Positions 25,112 through 32,916 of a stretch of DNA of 64,000 nt are shown here, one piece after another. A program made the translations under genes and the position numbers. Source of the DNA: Candidatus Nitrosopelagicus sp. (GTDB lineage Archaea; Thermoproteota; Nitrososphaeria; Nitrososphaerales; Nitrosopumilaceae); NCBI GenBank assembly GCA_028344155.1, contig JAOMAI010000001.1, forward strand, positions 1-64,000, in the 5' to 3' direction. Below the pieces are notes generated by a model that searched no databases, was not told the origin of the DNA, and saw only the letters and a list, made by a program, of their open reading frames with translations. The stretch's first letter is position 1. Every line of letters starts with the position of its first letter.

Positions 25112-25759
25112 ATGAAAGTAATCGATTTAACATTAACAATTTCAGAAGATATTCCAACATTTCCAGGTTCGCCACAACCTAATTTTATCAATTGGGAGAG
25201 TATAGAAAAAGATGGATACAATCTTGAATTGCTATTTTTAAGCACTCATACAGGAACTCATATTGATGCACCGTATCATTTTGTCAAAAAAGGTCAGAAA
25301 ATTGATCAGATAGTGACTAGAAGATTAGTTACAGAGGCCATTTTGATAAAAATTAGGAAAGGTTCAGATCAGGCAATTACAAAAACTGACATACAAAAAT
25401 TTGAGAAAAAATATGGAAAGGTAGATGATGGCTCAACTGTCATATTTCATACAGGCTGGCAGAAGAATCTAAACAAGAAATCTTACTATATGAAAAATCC
25501 AGGATTGGCAGTATCTGCTGCAAAATATCTTGCTTCAAAAAAAATCAATCTAATCGGGATTGATTCACCAAGTATCGATTTGGGAAAAGATGGAAAATTT
25601 TCTGTTCATCATGTTTTAGCAAAAAATAATATTTTGATTGTAGAGAATTTGACAAATCTCGATAAAATTAGTTCAGAAAAATTTCATCTAATTGTAGCAC
25701 CCTTAAAACTCAAAAATGCTACAGGCTCACCTGTTAGAGCAATGGCATTAGTTAATTAA
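25112..25759 (+). CDS. Cyclase family (kynurenine formamidase-like) hydrolase
   Basis: Metal-dependent hydrolase of 215 residues. The signature HTGTHIDAPYHF (46-57) binds the metal; IDLTLTISEDIPTFPG at the N-terminus is equally typical. Members hydrolyse N-formylkynurenine, cyclic amides or isatin. With no tryptophan genes nearby, the substrate cannot be set. Confidence 0.85.
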   Translation: MKVIDLTLTISEDIPTFPGSPQPNFINWESIEKDGYNLELLFLSTHTGTHIDAPYHFVKKGQKIDQIVTRRLVTEAILIKIRKGSDQAITKTDIQKFEKKYGKVDDGSTVIFHTGWQKNLNKKSYYMKNPGLAVSAAKYLASKKINLIGIDSPSIDLGKDGKFSVHHVLAKNNILIVENLTNLDKISSEKFHLIVAPLKLKNATGSPVRAMALVN

Positions 25760-25825
25760 ATTACCACTAGTTACTATTTTTAGCACTTGGTTATATGTTC
25801 TGAACGCGTAAATACTGTGAGGAAA

Positions 25826-26146
25826 ATGCAAAAAACATCACTCAAAAGCGAAAGTATATCGCGGATAGCAATGCTAGGACTGGCTGTAGCAGGAATAGCC
25901 GTCATCCTAACACTATTGCTTGCTCCGTGGAACTGGATGCCAACAGAATACGCAGAACAAATTACTGTGATTGCAGTGACCGACTACGGATGTGTTGGTG
26001 AATCCCAGATGGGTAACTCAGTCGTAGTAAGTGATTGTTCAGCAAGCGTCGGTGATGTAATTTCCGCAGAATTTTACGCACCAGCCAGCGACAAAAACGG
26101 ATACTACGACAGAATCTATGAAAAGCTAGCAGTAGTGGAACCATAG
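25826..26146 (+). CDS. Small single-pass membrane protein
   Basis: About 106 residues from the ATG at 25826, which has GAGG 5 bases upstream; an in-frame extension to 25787 overlaps the promoter. One helix (IAMLGLAVAGIAVILTLLLAP) precedes an outer domain with two Cys (YGCVGES, VSDCSAS) that could form a disulfide. Codon use is less AT-rich than in most neighbours. Function unknown. Confidence 0.62.
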   Translation: MQKTSLKSESISRIAMLGLAVAGIAVILTLLLAPWNWMPTEYAEQITVIAVTDYGCVGESQMGNSVVVSDCSASVGDVISAEFYAPASDKNGYYDRIYEKLAVVEP

Positions 26147-26207
26147 ACCCAATCTCTCTTTTTGTTTTCAAAATAACATTTTTTAATCAATTTTTTAGAA
26201 TTACATC

Positions 26208-26369
26208 ATGGGCCTATTTGGAAACAAAGGAAAAAAAGTAGTCATCACAGGTACATTATGCCGAATTTGTGGAATGAATTTTGCTGCCACAGATAGATTG
26301 ATGAGACATATGGTAAAGGCTCATGGTAAGGCCAAAAAGGACACAGGCCCTAGTTGTCCAAATTGTTAA
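26208..26369 (+). CDS. 53-residue C2H2 zinc finger protein
   Basis: Complete small gene (ATG to TAA). After a basic N-terminus (GLFGNKGKKVV) comes one C2H2 finger: CRIC, an 11-residue spacer, then HMVKAH, with a CPNC tail that could bind a second metal or replace the last ligands. Basic overall, so nucleic-acid binding is likely. A single finger is short for sequence-specific binding. Confidence 0.75.
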   Translation: MGLFGNKGKKVVITGTLCRICGMNFAATDRLMRHMVKAHGKAKKDTGPSCPNC

Positions 26370-26381
26370 CTTTCTAGAAAA

Positions 26382-26675
26382 TTATCTTTCATAGTATTCA
26401 ACTGGATAATCAAACTGTTTATTGTAATCAACTGCGTCCCAGAACTTTTCATCATCAATATCTCGACCTTCAGATATCCAAACATTGAGTACTTTTTGCA
26501 TGAAGAGTTTTGTTGTGTCATCGATGTCAGGTCTCTTACCTGTACTGTGTTCAATTTGATCACGATTTTCTTTTAGAGCGGTAAGAACCTGTTTTAGAGA
26601 CTTGCCGTTTTTGAGCGCCTGCTTTGCCTGCGCCTCAGCCATCTTTTCCTCTTTTGATTTACCAAAAAATCGCAT
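26382..26675 (-). CDS. Small charged helical protein
   Basis: 97 residues from ATG 26675 (MRFFGKSKEEKM); a CTTAAAC box centred 26 nt upstream makes that start leaderless and excludes the ATG at 26690. Two helical halves: a Lys/Ala-rich first part and an acidic Trp/Tyr-containing second part (DEKFWDAVDYNK). No family recognised. It converges with the zinc-finger gene. Confidence 0.6.
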   Translation of the reverse strand: MRFFGKSKEEKMAEAQAKQALKNGKSLKQVLTALKENRDQIEHSTGKRPDIDDTTKLFMQKVLNVWISEGRDIDDEKFWDAVDYNKQFDYPVEYYER

Positions 26676-26766
26676 GTCAGATGAAGGCATTTTGTATGTT
26701 TAAGTCTAATTTGAAATTGATCCCTTAGTATAATTAGGGGAAATGTAGTGGAAGTTCAGAAAGATT

Positions 26767-27192
26767 ATGGGTTACGATAGACCACCACGAGAAATGCACG
26801 ACGCAACATGTGGAGATTGCGGTAAAGAATGCCATGTTCCATTTGAGCCTCGTAATGACAAGCCAGTTTATTGTAACGATTGTTTCCAAGACCACAAACC
26901 AGCAAGAGACGACCGTGGCGGAGGCCGATTCGGTGGACGCGGCGGCGGTGGATATGGTAGAGGTAGAGACGACCGTGGACGCGGAGCAGGTGGATATGGT
27001 AGAAATAGCCGTGGCGGAGGAAGATTTGGAAGAGACAGACCTCCAAGAGAAATGCACGACGCAACATGTGGAGATTGCGGTAAAGAATGTCAAGTTCCAT
27101 TCAAACCAAGCGGTGACAAGCCAGTTTATTGTAACGATTGTTTCCAAGACCACAAACCAGCAAGAGACGACCGTGGACGCGGAAGATATTAG
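26767..27192 (+). CDS. Duplicated CxxC-x17-CxxC zinc protein with RGG linker
   Basis: 141 residues. Two near-identical modules (about 6-52 and 92-138) each carry CGDC, a third Cys, 17 residues after CGDC the CNDC pair, and a DHKPARDDRG tail. They match the CxxC-x17-CxxC domain family known from diverse bacteria and archaea, usually as one copy. The linker (about 50-90) is RGG/GYGR-rich, a composition that binds RNA and favours phase separation. Probably an abundant RNA-associated protein. Confidence 0.85.
   Translation: MGYDRPPREMHDATCGDCGKECHVPFEPRNDKPVYCNDCFQDHKPARDDRGGGRFGGRGGGGYGRGRDDRGRGAGGYGRNSRGGGRFGRDRPPREMHDATCGDCGKECQVPFKPSGDKPVYCNDCFQDHKPARDDRGRGRY
26779..26918 (+). repeat. Direct repeat copy 1 (zinc module)
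   Basis: 140-bp unit encoding the first zinc module, strongly similar to 27037-27176 at DNA level, with only a few third-position and some amino-acid changes. The identity points to recent duplication or gene conversion. Confidence 0.8.
27037..27176 (+). repeat. Direct repeat copy 2 (zinc module)
   Basis: Second 140-bp unit, offset 258 bp from the first. Recombination between copies would delete one module and the RGG linker in frame (258 = 86 codons). Confidence 0.8.
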
Positions 27193-27225
27193 TCATTTTT
27201 ATACAAATAATCTACTAAAAAATTA

Positions 27226-27417
27226 TTGAACTTCAATTGTGTTTACCCATCTTGTGATTTTAAGAAAAACGATATTGAAGAAGAAGAGTTTCTAAAGCAT
27301 TTGAATGAGATGCATCATGATGAGATGAAAGAGGCATCAGAAAGAGAAAGTATTCCGATTAAGATGATTGAGATGATATCAGTTTCAAATTCTAAAGTTT
27401 TCATTAATTCTGGATAA
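27226..27417 (+). CDS. 63-residue C2H2-like zinc finger protein
   Basis: TTG start. The N-terminal half is one finger: CVYPSC (four residues between Cys), then FLKHLNEMHHDEM with His spacing typical of C2H2. The rest is hydrophobic and unclassified. It follows the duplicated zinc protein by 33 bases in the same direction, so co-expression is possible. Confidence 0.68.
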   Translation: MNFNCVYPSCDFKKNDIEEEEFLKHLNEMHHDEMKEASERESIPIKMIEMISVSNSKVFINSG

Positions 27418-27458
27418 AAAATAGCCTATTCTAGGCACAAAAATTAGAAAAAAAGGAA

Positions 27459-27992
27459 TTAGAGTACGTCTACAGATCTGCCGCTTGGCTTGGTATCCAA
27501 ATTGAATGTTAGTTCAAGGATGCCGTTCGTATAGGTAGCTTTTGGAGAATCTGAATCGACCTTGTGAGGAATTGGGACATTAACATGGTAGTCTTTTTCA
27601 CCATGCTTGGCATCAATGTGGACGATATCTTCATCCACAAAGACTTTCACATCGGTCTTTTCAACACCTGGCATCTCGGCAACAATCTTGAGAGTTTGTT
27701 CCTTGTCGTCAACCAAGGTGTCTATCAGAGGTTCTCTTTTCTCGGCAGTAGCTACTTGTGGTTGGTTGTCGCATCCACAAGCGTCTGTAGTAGGTAAAGT
27801 GTCTGGCTTGACATTTCCGTACTCTTGGATAACGGGTTTTCCATCAGGTCCAACGGTCATGGTATAACCGTAGTAGACTGGACCAGAAGCCCCGCTAGTG
27901 TTTTGTAGAGCCTCAAAGATGTCATCTACACTTCCAAAGGAGCGTGACATTTCTTTGAAGATTCTATTGAATTCGTTGTTAAACGTTGTCAT
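27459..27992 (-). CDS. Hsp20/alpha-crystallin small heat-shock protein
   Basis: ATP-independent chaperone of 177 residues. The alpha-crystallin domain spans about 85-170: LKIVAEMPGVEKTDVKV opens it and NGILELTF is the conserved strand; the tail ends SVDVL, a variant of the I/V-x-I/V oligomer motif. The N-terminal arm (about 80 residues) holds CGCDN, a possible metal or redox site. GAGGT precedes the ATG, and an inverted repeat covers its TATA box. Confidence 0.9.
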   Translation of the reverse strand: MTTFNNEFNRIFKEMSRSFGSVDDIFEALQNTSGASGPVYYGYTMTVGPDGKPVIQEYGNVKPDTLPTTDACGCDNQPQVATAEKREPLIDTLVDDKEQTLKIVAEMPGVEKTDVKVFVDEDIVHIDAKHGEKDYHVNVPIPHKVDSDSPKATYTNGILELTFNLDTKPSGRSVDVL

Positions 27993-28001
27993 ATTTACCT
28001 C

Positions 28002-28030
28002 TATAATGTAATATGTATGACATTATATAA
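28002..28030 (-). promoter_or_regulatory. hsp20 TATA box embedded in an inverted repeat
   Basis: TATAATGT (28002-28009) and ACATTATA (28020-28027) form an 8-bp inverted repeat; the TATA box TTATATAA (28023-28030) overlaps the second arm. A third ATAATGT copy lies at 28080-28086 near the divergent gene. A repressor bound here would block TBP, as known for archaeal heat-shock operators; the regulator is not identified. Confidence 0.5.
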
Positions 28031-28114
28031 GTTTTATTTTCTATTCATAAATATACTTACAATAGCGATCTAAAATTACATAATGTTATTATATCTGTTC
28101 ATATATTACACTCT

Positions 28115-28771
28115 ATGAGAACGAGCGGTGTTTCTATGCCTGAAGTAGTGCGTGAAATCATTACTAGAAACCGCTCAATTTACGACTGCATGAAGATGGA
28201 TGTGATTAACTTTACAGCATTGGCAGTCAAAATTCAGGCTGACGTTGAAAAAACAATGGGAGGCCCTGTCAATCTAAACACAATAGTAGTTGCCATAAAG
28301 CGATACGCTGACTCTTTTGAGACCACAGATGAGATGATAGATGATCCGGTTCTAAAAGATGCCAGATTAACCCTGACTGATGGAATTATGGGCCTATCAT
28401 GGAATATGACTGATGCAGGAGATGAGATGGCAAAAATGCTCAACGAGTTCCACAAAGAATTTACAGATTCTGAGTTTTTCAGATTTGGAGATTCGTTTAG
28501 AATTTTAGCTGAAGATAGCGATAGAGTTAGACGACATTTTCAGTCCCTACCAAGAGAAAATCAATTCAGTTCGGGATTGGCAAAAATCAAGGTGGCGGTT
28601 CCAGAGAATCATAGTCGCTCTGATGTCATGGCATTTGTGACTGAAATCTTGCATTATAATGGAATCGATATGGCAGATGCCTTATTCACCCAAGACGGTT
28701 TAGTTATTGTCCTCAAAGAAGAGGATGCCCCAAGAGCATATGAAAAATTACGTGCCCAGATTTCCAGATAA
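28115..28771 (+). CDS. ACT-like domain protein, conserved hypothetical
   Basis: 218 residues. The N-terminal half is helical (MPEVVREIITRNRSIYDCMKM, then AIKRYADSF) and recalls a winged-helix; the C-terminal half (about 145-215) reads like an ACT domain, with IKVAVPENHSRSD, FVTEILHYNGIDMADAL and GLVIVLKEEDAPRAYEKL. Such proteins could sense a small metabolite. Divergent from hsp20 with a shared regulatory gap. Confidence 0.65.
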   Translation: MRTSGVSMPEVVREIITRNRSIYDCMKMDVINFTALAVKIQADVEKTMGGPVNLNTIVVAIKRYADSFETTDEMIDDPVLKDARLTLTDGIMGLSWNMTDAGDEMAKMLNEFHKEFTDSEFFRFGDSFRILAEDSDRVRRHFQSLPRENQFSSGLAKIKVAVPENHSRSDVMAFVTEILHYNGIDMADALFTQDGLVIVLKEEDAPRAYEKLRAQISR

Positions 28772-28816
28772 TTCGTTAATGCAATCTTAAATTAGCATTA
28801 ATGAGGCTGAAATATC

Positions 28817-30280
28817 ATGAATTTGATTTTTCTGAGTATTTTCGAGGAGTTTCAAAACCTGTTCAAAGATGGGTTTTTGTCAAGAATCGATACAGATGCG
28901 CTAGCAGAGTCTAATGCTCGAGATTTAGTCAGGTCATATTTTGAGAGAAATCCGCTTCCGGAAGTTGATTCCGATTATCCAGGCATGGAAATAATACTGA
29001 ATGGATTAGCAAACATTCAAAGTTTCATAGGTGAGATTTCGATGGGAGAAGGTTCGCTCATTGCATCTGCTCCAATTTTGTTACTTGCAGCAAGTGTTGT
29101 AATTATTTTAGGTGTATTAGGGGAGGCATTTTTCAAAAAGACTGGAATTCCAGACATTGCATTTTTGATGATACTTGGTGTAATGATTGGACCGGTAATT
29201 GGAATCGTACAACCAGCTGCAGTTATAGAAATTGTTCCATACTTTGCAGCACTTGCATTAATCATCATCATGTTTGATGGTGGATATAATCTAAAGATTG
29301 GGCAAATTCTAAAGACTGCACACTTTTCAGTTATTCTTGTAGTTTTGGGATTTGCAGCAGCTGTTGGAACAGTTGGAACATTTGCACATTACGGTTTAGG
29401 ATGGGAATGGCTTGACAGCATATTGCTTGGAACTATAGTGGGTGGAAGTAGCTCGATTATTGTTTTTGGTTTGGTCAGGAAACTGAGAATTTCAGACAAA
29501 GCAAAATCAATGCTTAGTTTTGAATCTGCGTTAACTGATATTTTATCAACAATTGTTGCATTCATTTTGTTTGAAGCGGTACTATCAGGTTCATTCAGCA
29601 TCGATCTTTTAGGTGAAACACTTGGAAGAGCAATTGCTGTCGGTTTGATACTTGGATTCGGAGTAGGAATTCCATGGATGTTTATAATTTCCAAGTTAAG
29701 TAATGCACAGCACAACTACATGCTCACACTAGGTGTTTTGTTCTTGCTATTCTTCTTGGCAAACTCATTTGGAGAATCTGGAGCACTAACAGCACTAGTA
29801 TTTGGATTAATGCTTGGAAACAAAAAGTATCTGCTTAAGAAATTACGAATCAAACTACCAGAGCATACCATAGATAACTCACTACACAGTCAGGTTACAT
29901 TCATTGTTAGAGCATTCTTCTTCGTCTTCGTAGGATTACTAGCAAGCTTTGGTCAAATTGAATATGTCATATTTGGAGTAATAGCGGCGGTGGCGATTTA
30001 CGTTGGAAGAATCATTATCACGCATACAGCGCTTGTGCGTGGATTTTCTAGATTAGACAAGAAAGTTACATCTGTAATGATTCCAAGAGGATTAGCTGCT
30101 GCCGTGTTAGCTACAATACCACTTACAATGGGATTGCAAAATGGTGAAGCTTATCCACAGATAATATTTTTCATAATACTAACATCTGTAATAATTACAA
30201 CAATTGGTTTGGGCGGAGCAAAGAAAATTCCACCACCAGAAGGTTCAGGTGGGTTTGTTACAGAAACAAAAGATAAATAA
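28817..30280 (+). CDS. Na+/H+ antiporter, CPA family
   Basis: Monovalent cation:proton antiporter of 487 residues, about 12 helices from residue 85 onward. Conserved features are FDGG in helix 4-5 and ESALTDILS, whose Glu/Asp pair should be the ion site (electroneutral NhaP type). A soluble N-terminal stretch of about 75 residues is predicted. Exports Na+ or K+ to control pH. Stands alone, 45 bases after the ACT-like gene. Confidence 0.85.
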   Translation: MNLIFLSIFEEFQNLFKDGFLSRIDTDALAESNARDLVRSYFERNPLPEVDSDYPGMEIILNGLANIQSFIGEISMGEGSLIASAPILLLAASVVIILGVLGEAFFKKTGIPDIAFLMILGVMIGPVIGIVQPAAVIEIVPYFAALALIIIMFDGGYNLKIGQILKTAHFSVILVVLGFAAAVGTVGTFAHYGLGWEWLDSILLGTIVGGSSSIIVFGLVRKLRISDKAKSMLSFESALTDILSTIVAFILFEAVLSGSFSIDLLGETLGRAIAVGLILGFGVGIPWMFIISKLSNAQHNYMLTLGVLFLLFFLANSFGESGALTALVFGLMLGNKKYLLKKLRIKLPEHTIDNSLHSQVTFIVRAFFFVFVGLLASFGQIEYVIFGVIAAVAIYVGRIIITHTALVRGFSRLDKKVTSVMIPRGLAAAVLATIPLTMGLQNGEAYPQIIFFIILTSVIITTIGLGGAKKIPPPEGSGGFVTETKDK

Positions 30281-30285
30281 TTGCC

Positions 30286-31197
30286 TTATACGTCTATAGA
30301 TTCTTTTAAGCCTTTGTAGCGGTTTCGAATTGTAACTTCAGTTACATTTGCAGCTTCTGCAATGTCACGTTGTGTTTTATCTTCACCATTTTTGACACAT
30401 GATAGATACAATGCTGCTGCTGCCAATCCCATTGGATCTTTTCCAGCAGATGCTTCATTATCTTGTGCAATTTTTAAGACCTTGATTGCATAACGTTTTG
30501 TTTTTTCTGCAATACCAATTTTACTTGCAATTCTTGCAACACACTGTACTGAATCAGTAACAGGCATTTTTAGATCTAATTCTTTTACAAGTAAACGATA
30601 ACAACGTGCAATATCTTTTCTTTTAATGTTTGCAGCAATTTCAACATCTTTGAGGTTTCTTGGAGTTTCTGTATCACGACATGCAGCATACAATGCAGAG
30701 GCCATTAATGCAGAGATTGAACGTCCTCTTACAAGACCTTTGTCTAATGCTTTACGATAAATGTAAGCTGCTTTTTCAACAACAGATTCTGAAATTGCAA
30801 GTTTGTCTTTTAATCTATTTAGTTCACTGAATGCTTGTCTAAAGTTTCTGTCAACTGGTTCATGAACTTGACTTCTACTGTCCCATGTTCTTAATCTTTC
30901 AATTGTATTTTTCATTGATGCAGTAAGTGGTTTACCAGATGCATCTTTGTTTACAGGATTGATTACAGTTGCAAGACCCATGTCGTGCATTGTTAATGAT
31001 GTAGGTGCACCAGCTCTTGCTCTGTCACCATGTTCATCTTGTGTAAAGGAACGCCATTCAGGTCCAGATTCTTGTAATTTTTCTGACATAACAAAACCAC
31101 ACTTGGAGCAAAACATTTCGCCAGATTCATTATCTGTGACCATTTTACCCTTGACACAACGTGGACAAGCATCTTTTGAGGCGCCTTGATTAACCAT
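30286..31197 (-). CDS. tfb: Transcription initiation factor TFB
   Basis: Archaeal TFIIB; bridges TBP, the BRE element and RNA polymerase. N-terminal zinc ribbon CPRC...CSKC (12-34), B-reader WRSFTQDEHGDRARAGAP and two cyclin repeats (about 110-200 and 205-303) with the recognition helix RKDIARCYRLL in the first and DIAEAANVTEVTIRNRYKGL in the second. Length 303 is normal. Thaumarchaea often have several TFBs; only one is in this window. Confidence 0.95.
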   Translation of the reverse strand: MVNQGASKDACPRCVKGKMVTDNESGEMFCSKCGFVMSEKLQESGPEWRSFTQDEHGDRARAGAPTSLTMHDMGLATVINPVNKDASGKPLTASMKNTIERLRTWDSRSQVHEPVDRNFRQAFSELNRLKDKLAISESVVEKAAYIYRKALDKGLVRGRSISALMASALYAACRDTETPRNLKDVEIAANIKRKDIARCYRLLVKELDLKMPVTDSVQCVARIASKIGIAEKTKRYAIKVLKIAQDNEASAGKDPMGLAAAALYLSCVKNGEDKTQRDIAEAANVTEVTIRNRYKGLKESIDV

Positions 31198-31220
31198 AAT
31201 GTATACCCATTACAGAATTG

Positions 31221-31228
31221 GTTTATAA
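31221..31228 (-). promoter_or_regulatory. TATA box of tfb
   Basis: TTATAAAC on the minus strand, about 27 nt before the ATG at 31197; leaderless spacing. Confidence 0.5.
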
Positions 31229-31311
31229 TCCTAATTGTTTGGTCGTGCCTAAATTGAGCCTAGAGAAGAATATGTAATATCAGTTAATTATAGAAATGAT
31301 CGAATAATGGT

Positions 31312-32916
31312 ATGAATGCTAAATTTTTCATAATTCCAGTTTTTTTAATAGGGGCATTATTTCTAGGACAGATTCCGGATTCTTTTGGCCATGGACTTGG
31401 CTCTGAAACAATGCCACCAGTAATGGTTGGGGATATAGAAGCTACATTAGAAGTAAACTCATCAACAATTTACACCGATATAGATGGAGAAGAAAAAGGA
31501 ATTAGACAAATTTCAATTAACTTTTTTGAAACTTTCACAAATATTGATTCAAACCAAGTTCAATCAATTGATAACGTAACATTTCAAGTTGAGTTAATCA
31601 AAGCAGGAGATGTTCTAATCAAGGAGACATTTCAAAGAGATGATGGTATTTTGATAATGAATCTTACGCCATCAAATAATGAACAAGTGCAAGTCATGGA
31701 ACGTGAAACGTTTGCGTCTTTTTTTGGATTAGCAAGTGAACAATATAATTTCGAAGGAGAAATTTTTGAAAATGGTGGACTGTATGAATTTGAAATTTCA
31801 GTAATTACAATTAATAGTTACGATAATGTTTTAACTAATCCTGTAAATTATGAGCTCGGAATTTCAATAGAAGAAACTACACGATATGAGATTAATGATG
31901 TTAACTATGGTAAACAAGAATTAGGAATTGTAACATTTTTTGATCAAATAACAGAATTTGATTATAATGCAGAAACTAAAGAAATTACATTTTCATTTCC
32001 ATTTGAATGGAACCAAGAAACTATTGATCAAACAACTGTGATACATGAGGAAGTTTTAGTGCCAAAAACATTTGGTGATCTGCTTGTTTCAAAGTATGTT
32101 GCAACATTAAACGAAGTTGATTTGCCTGAATCTATGATAAATATTGATGACTTTTCGTCTGATGATAGAATTGTACATGTTGTTGTAAGTCAAAAAGAGT
32201 TACAAGAAATTTTTTCAAACAATGAGTTTAGTGAAAATAAAATTACAATGATAGTAAAGCCTGAAAGCGATTTACCATTATCAGGAGTTACAGAAAATGG
32301 TCAATTCAAAGTTAATTTGTGGTGGACTAAAGAATTAAGATCTGGAGAATATACGATTATACGTTATGATATTTTAGATACGTTTCTGAAAGATAAGCCA
32401 ATTGCTGTACCTTATGAGTTGAAGATATTTCATAATGATGAAAAAATTTTCTCAAAAAGTAATGTAAGCTCTGATAGAAAATCAACTGAAAGTAGACCAT
32501 CAAATAAAAATGACTTTGAATGGAATATTCCATCTAATGTATCTGGATTAATTATTTTAAAATTTGAAAACTTGGATGGTGGGCAAGTTGCAAATGTGGA
32601 ATTTCCTCTGGTTATCGATAGAAAAGAATCTCAACAAATTAGTTCGAATAAGATTCCAGAGTGGGTAAAAAATACTGCTGGGTGGTGGGCAACAAATCAA
32701 ATTCCAGATTTGGCATTTGTTAATGGAATTGAATTTTTGGTGAAAGAAAAAATTATCGTGGTTTCAGATATAGAAAAAGATCCATCAACTCCATATGAGG
32801 GAATACCTGAGTGGCTTAAAACCAATGCAGGATGGTGGGCAGAGGGACAGATAGATGACAAAACATTTGCAACTGGAATCGAATACTTGATAAGAATTGG
32901 TCTTATTATTGTCTAA
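31312..32916 (+). CDS. Secreted protein with two C-terminal IPEW/AGWW repeats
   Basis: 534 residues: signal peptide (about 1-26, ending SFGHG), a large beta-rich region of about 420 residues, and two 37-residue repeats at 448-484 and 498-534. Each repeat has IPEW[VL]K, AGWWA, an FxxGIE[FY]L core and a hydrophobic end. The repeat is a known element of thaumarchaeal exported proteins and may attach them to the cell surface. Its end overlaps the next, convergent gene by 11 bases. Confidence 0.75.
   Translation: MNAKFFIIPVFLIGALFLGQIPDSFGHGLGSETMPPVMVGDIEATLEVNSSTIYTDIDGEEKGIRQISINFFETFTNIDSNQVQSIDNVTFQVELIKAGDVLIKETFQRDDGILIMNLTPSNNEQVQVMERETFASFFGLASEQYNFEGEIFENGGLYEFEISVITINSYDNVLTNPVNYELGISIEETTRYEINDVNYGKQELGIVTFFDQITEFDYNAETKEITFSFPFEWNQETIDQTTVIHEEVLVPKTFGDLLVSKYVATLNEVDLPESMINIDDFSSDDRIVHVVVSQKELQEIFSNNEFSENKITMIVKPESDLPLSGVTENGQFKVNLWWTKELRSGEYTIIRYDILDTFLKDKPIAVPYELKIFHNDEKIFSKSNVSSDRKSTESRPSNKNDFEWNIPSNVSGLIILKFENLDGGQVANVEFPLVIDRKESQQISSNKIPEWVKNTAGWWATNQIPDLAFVNGIEFLVKEKIIVVSDIEKDPSTPYEGIPEWLKTNAGWWAEGQIDDKTFATGIEYLIRIGLIIV

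Noticed and set aside
26734-27153. Overlapping minus- and alternative-frame reading frames in the RGG zinc-protein gene
   Set aside because: They arise from the repetitive, stop-poor composition of the real gene and have Ser/Val or His/Arg low-complexity sequence.
25787-30280. Horizontally acquired island
   Set aside because: Base composition is slightly less AT-rich in places, but the genes are thaumarchaeal or archaeal in type, no integrase, tRNA junction or repeats flank them, and the RGG/zinc codons explain much of the shift.
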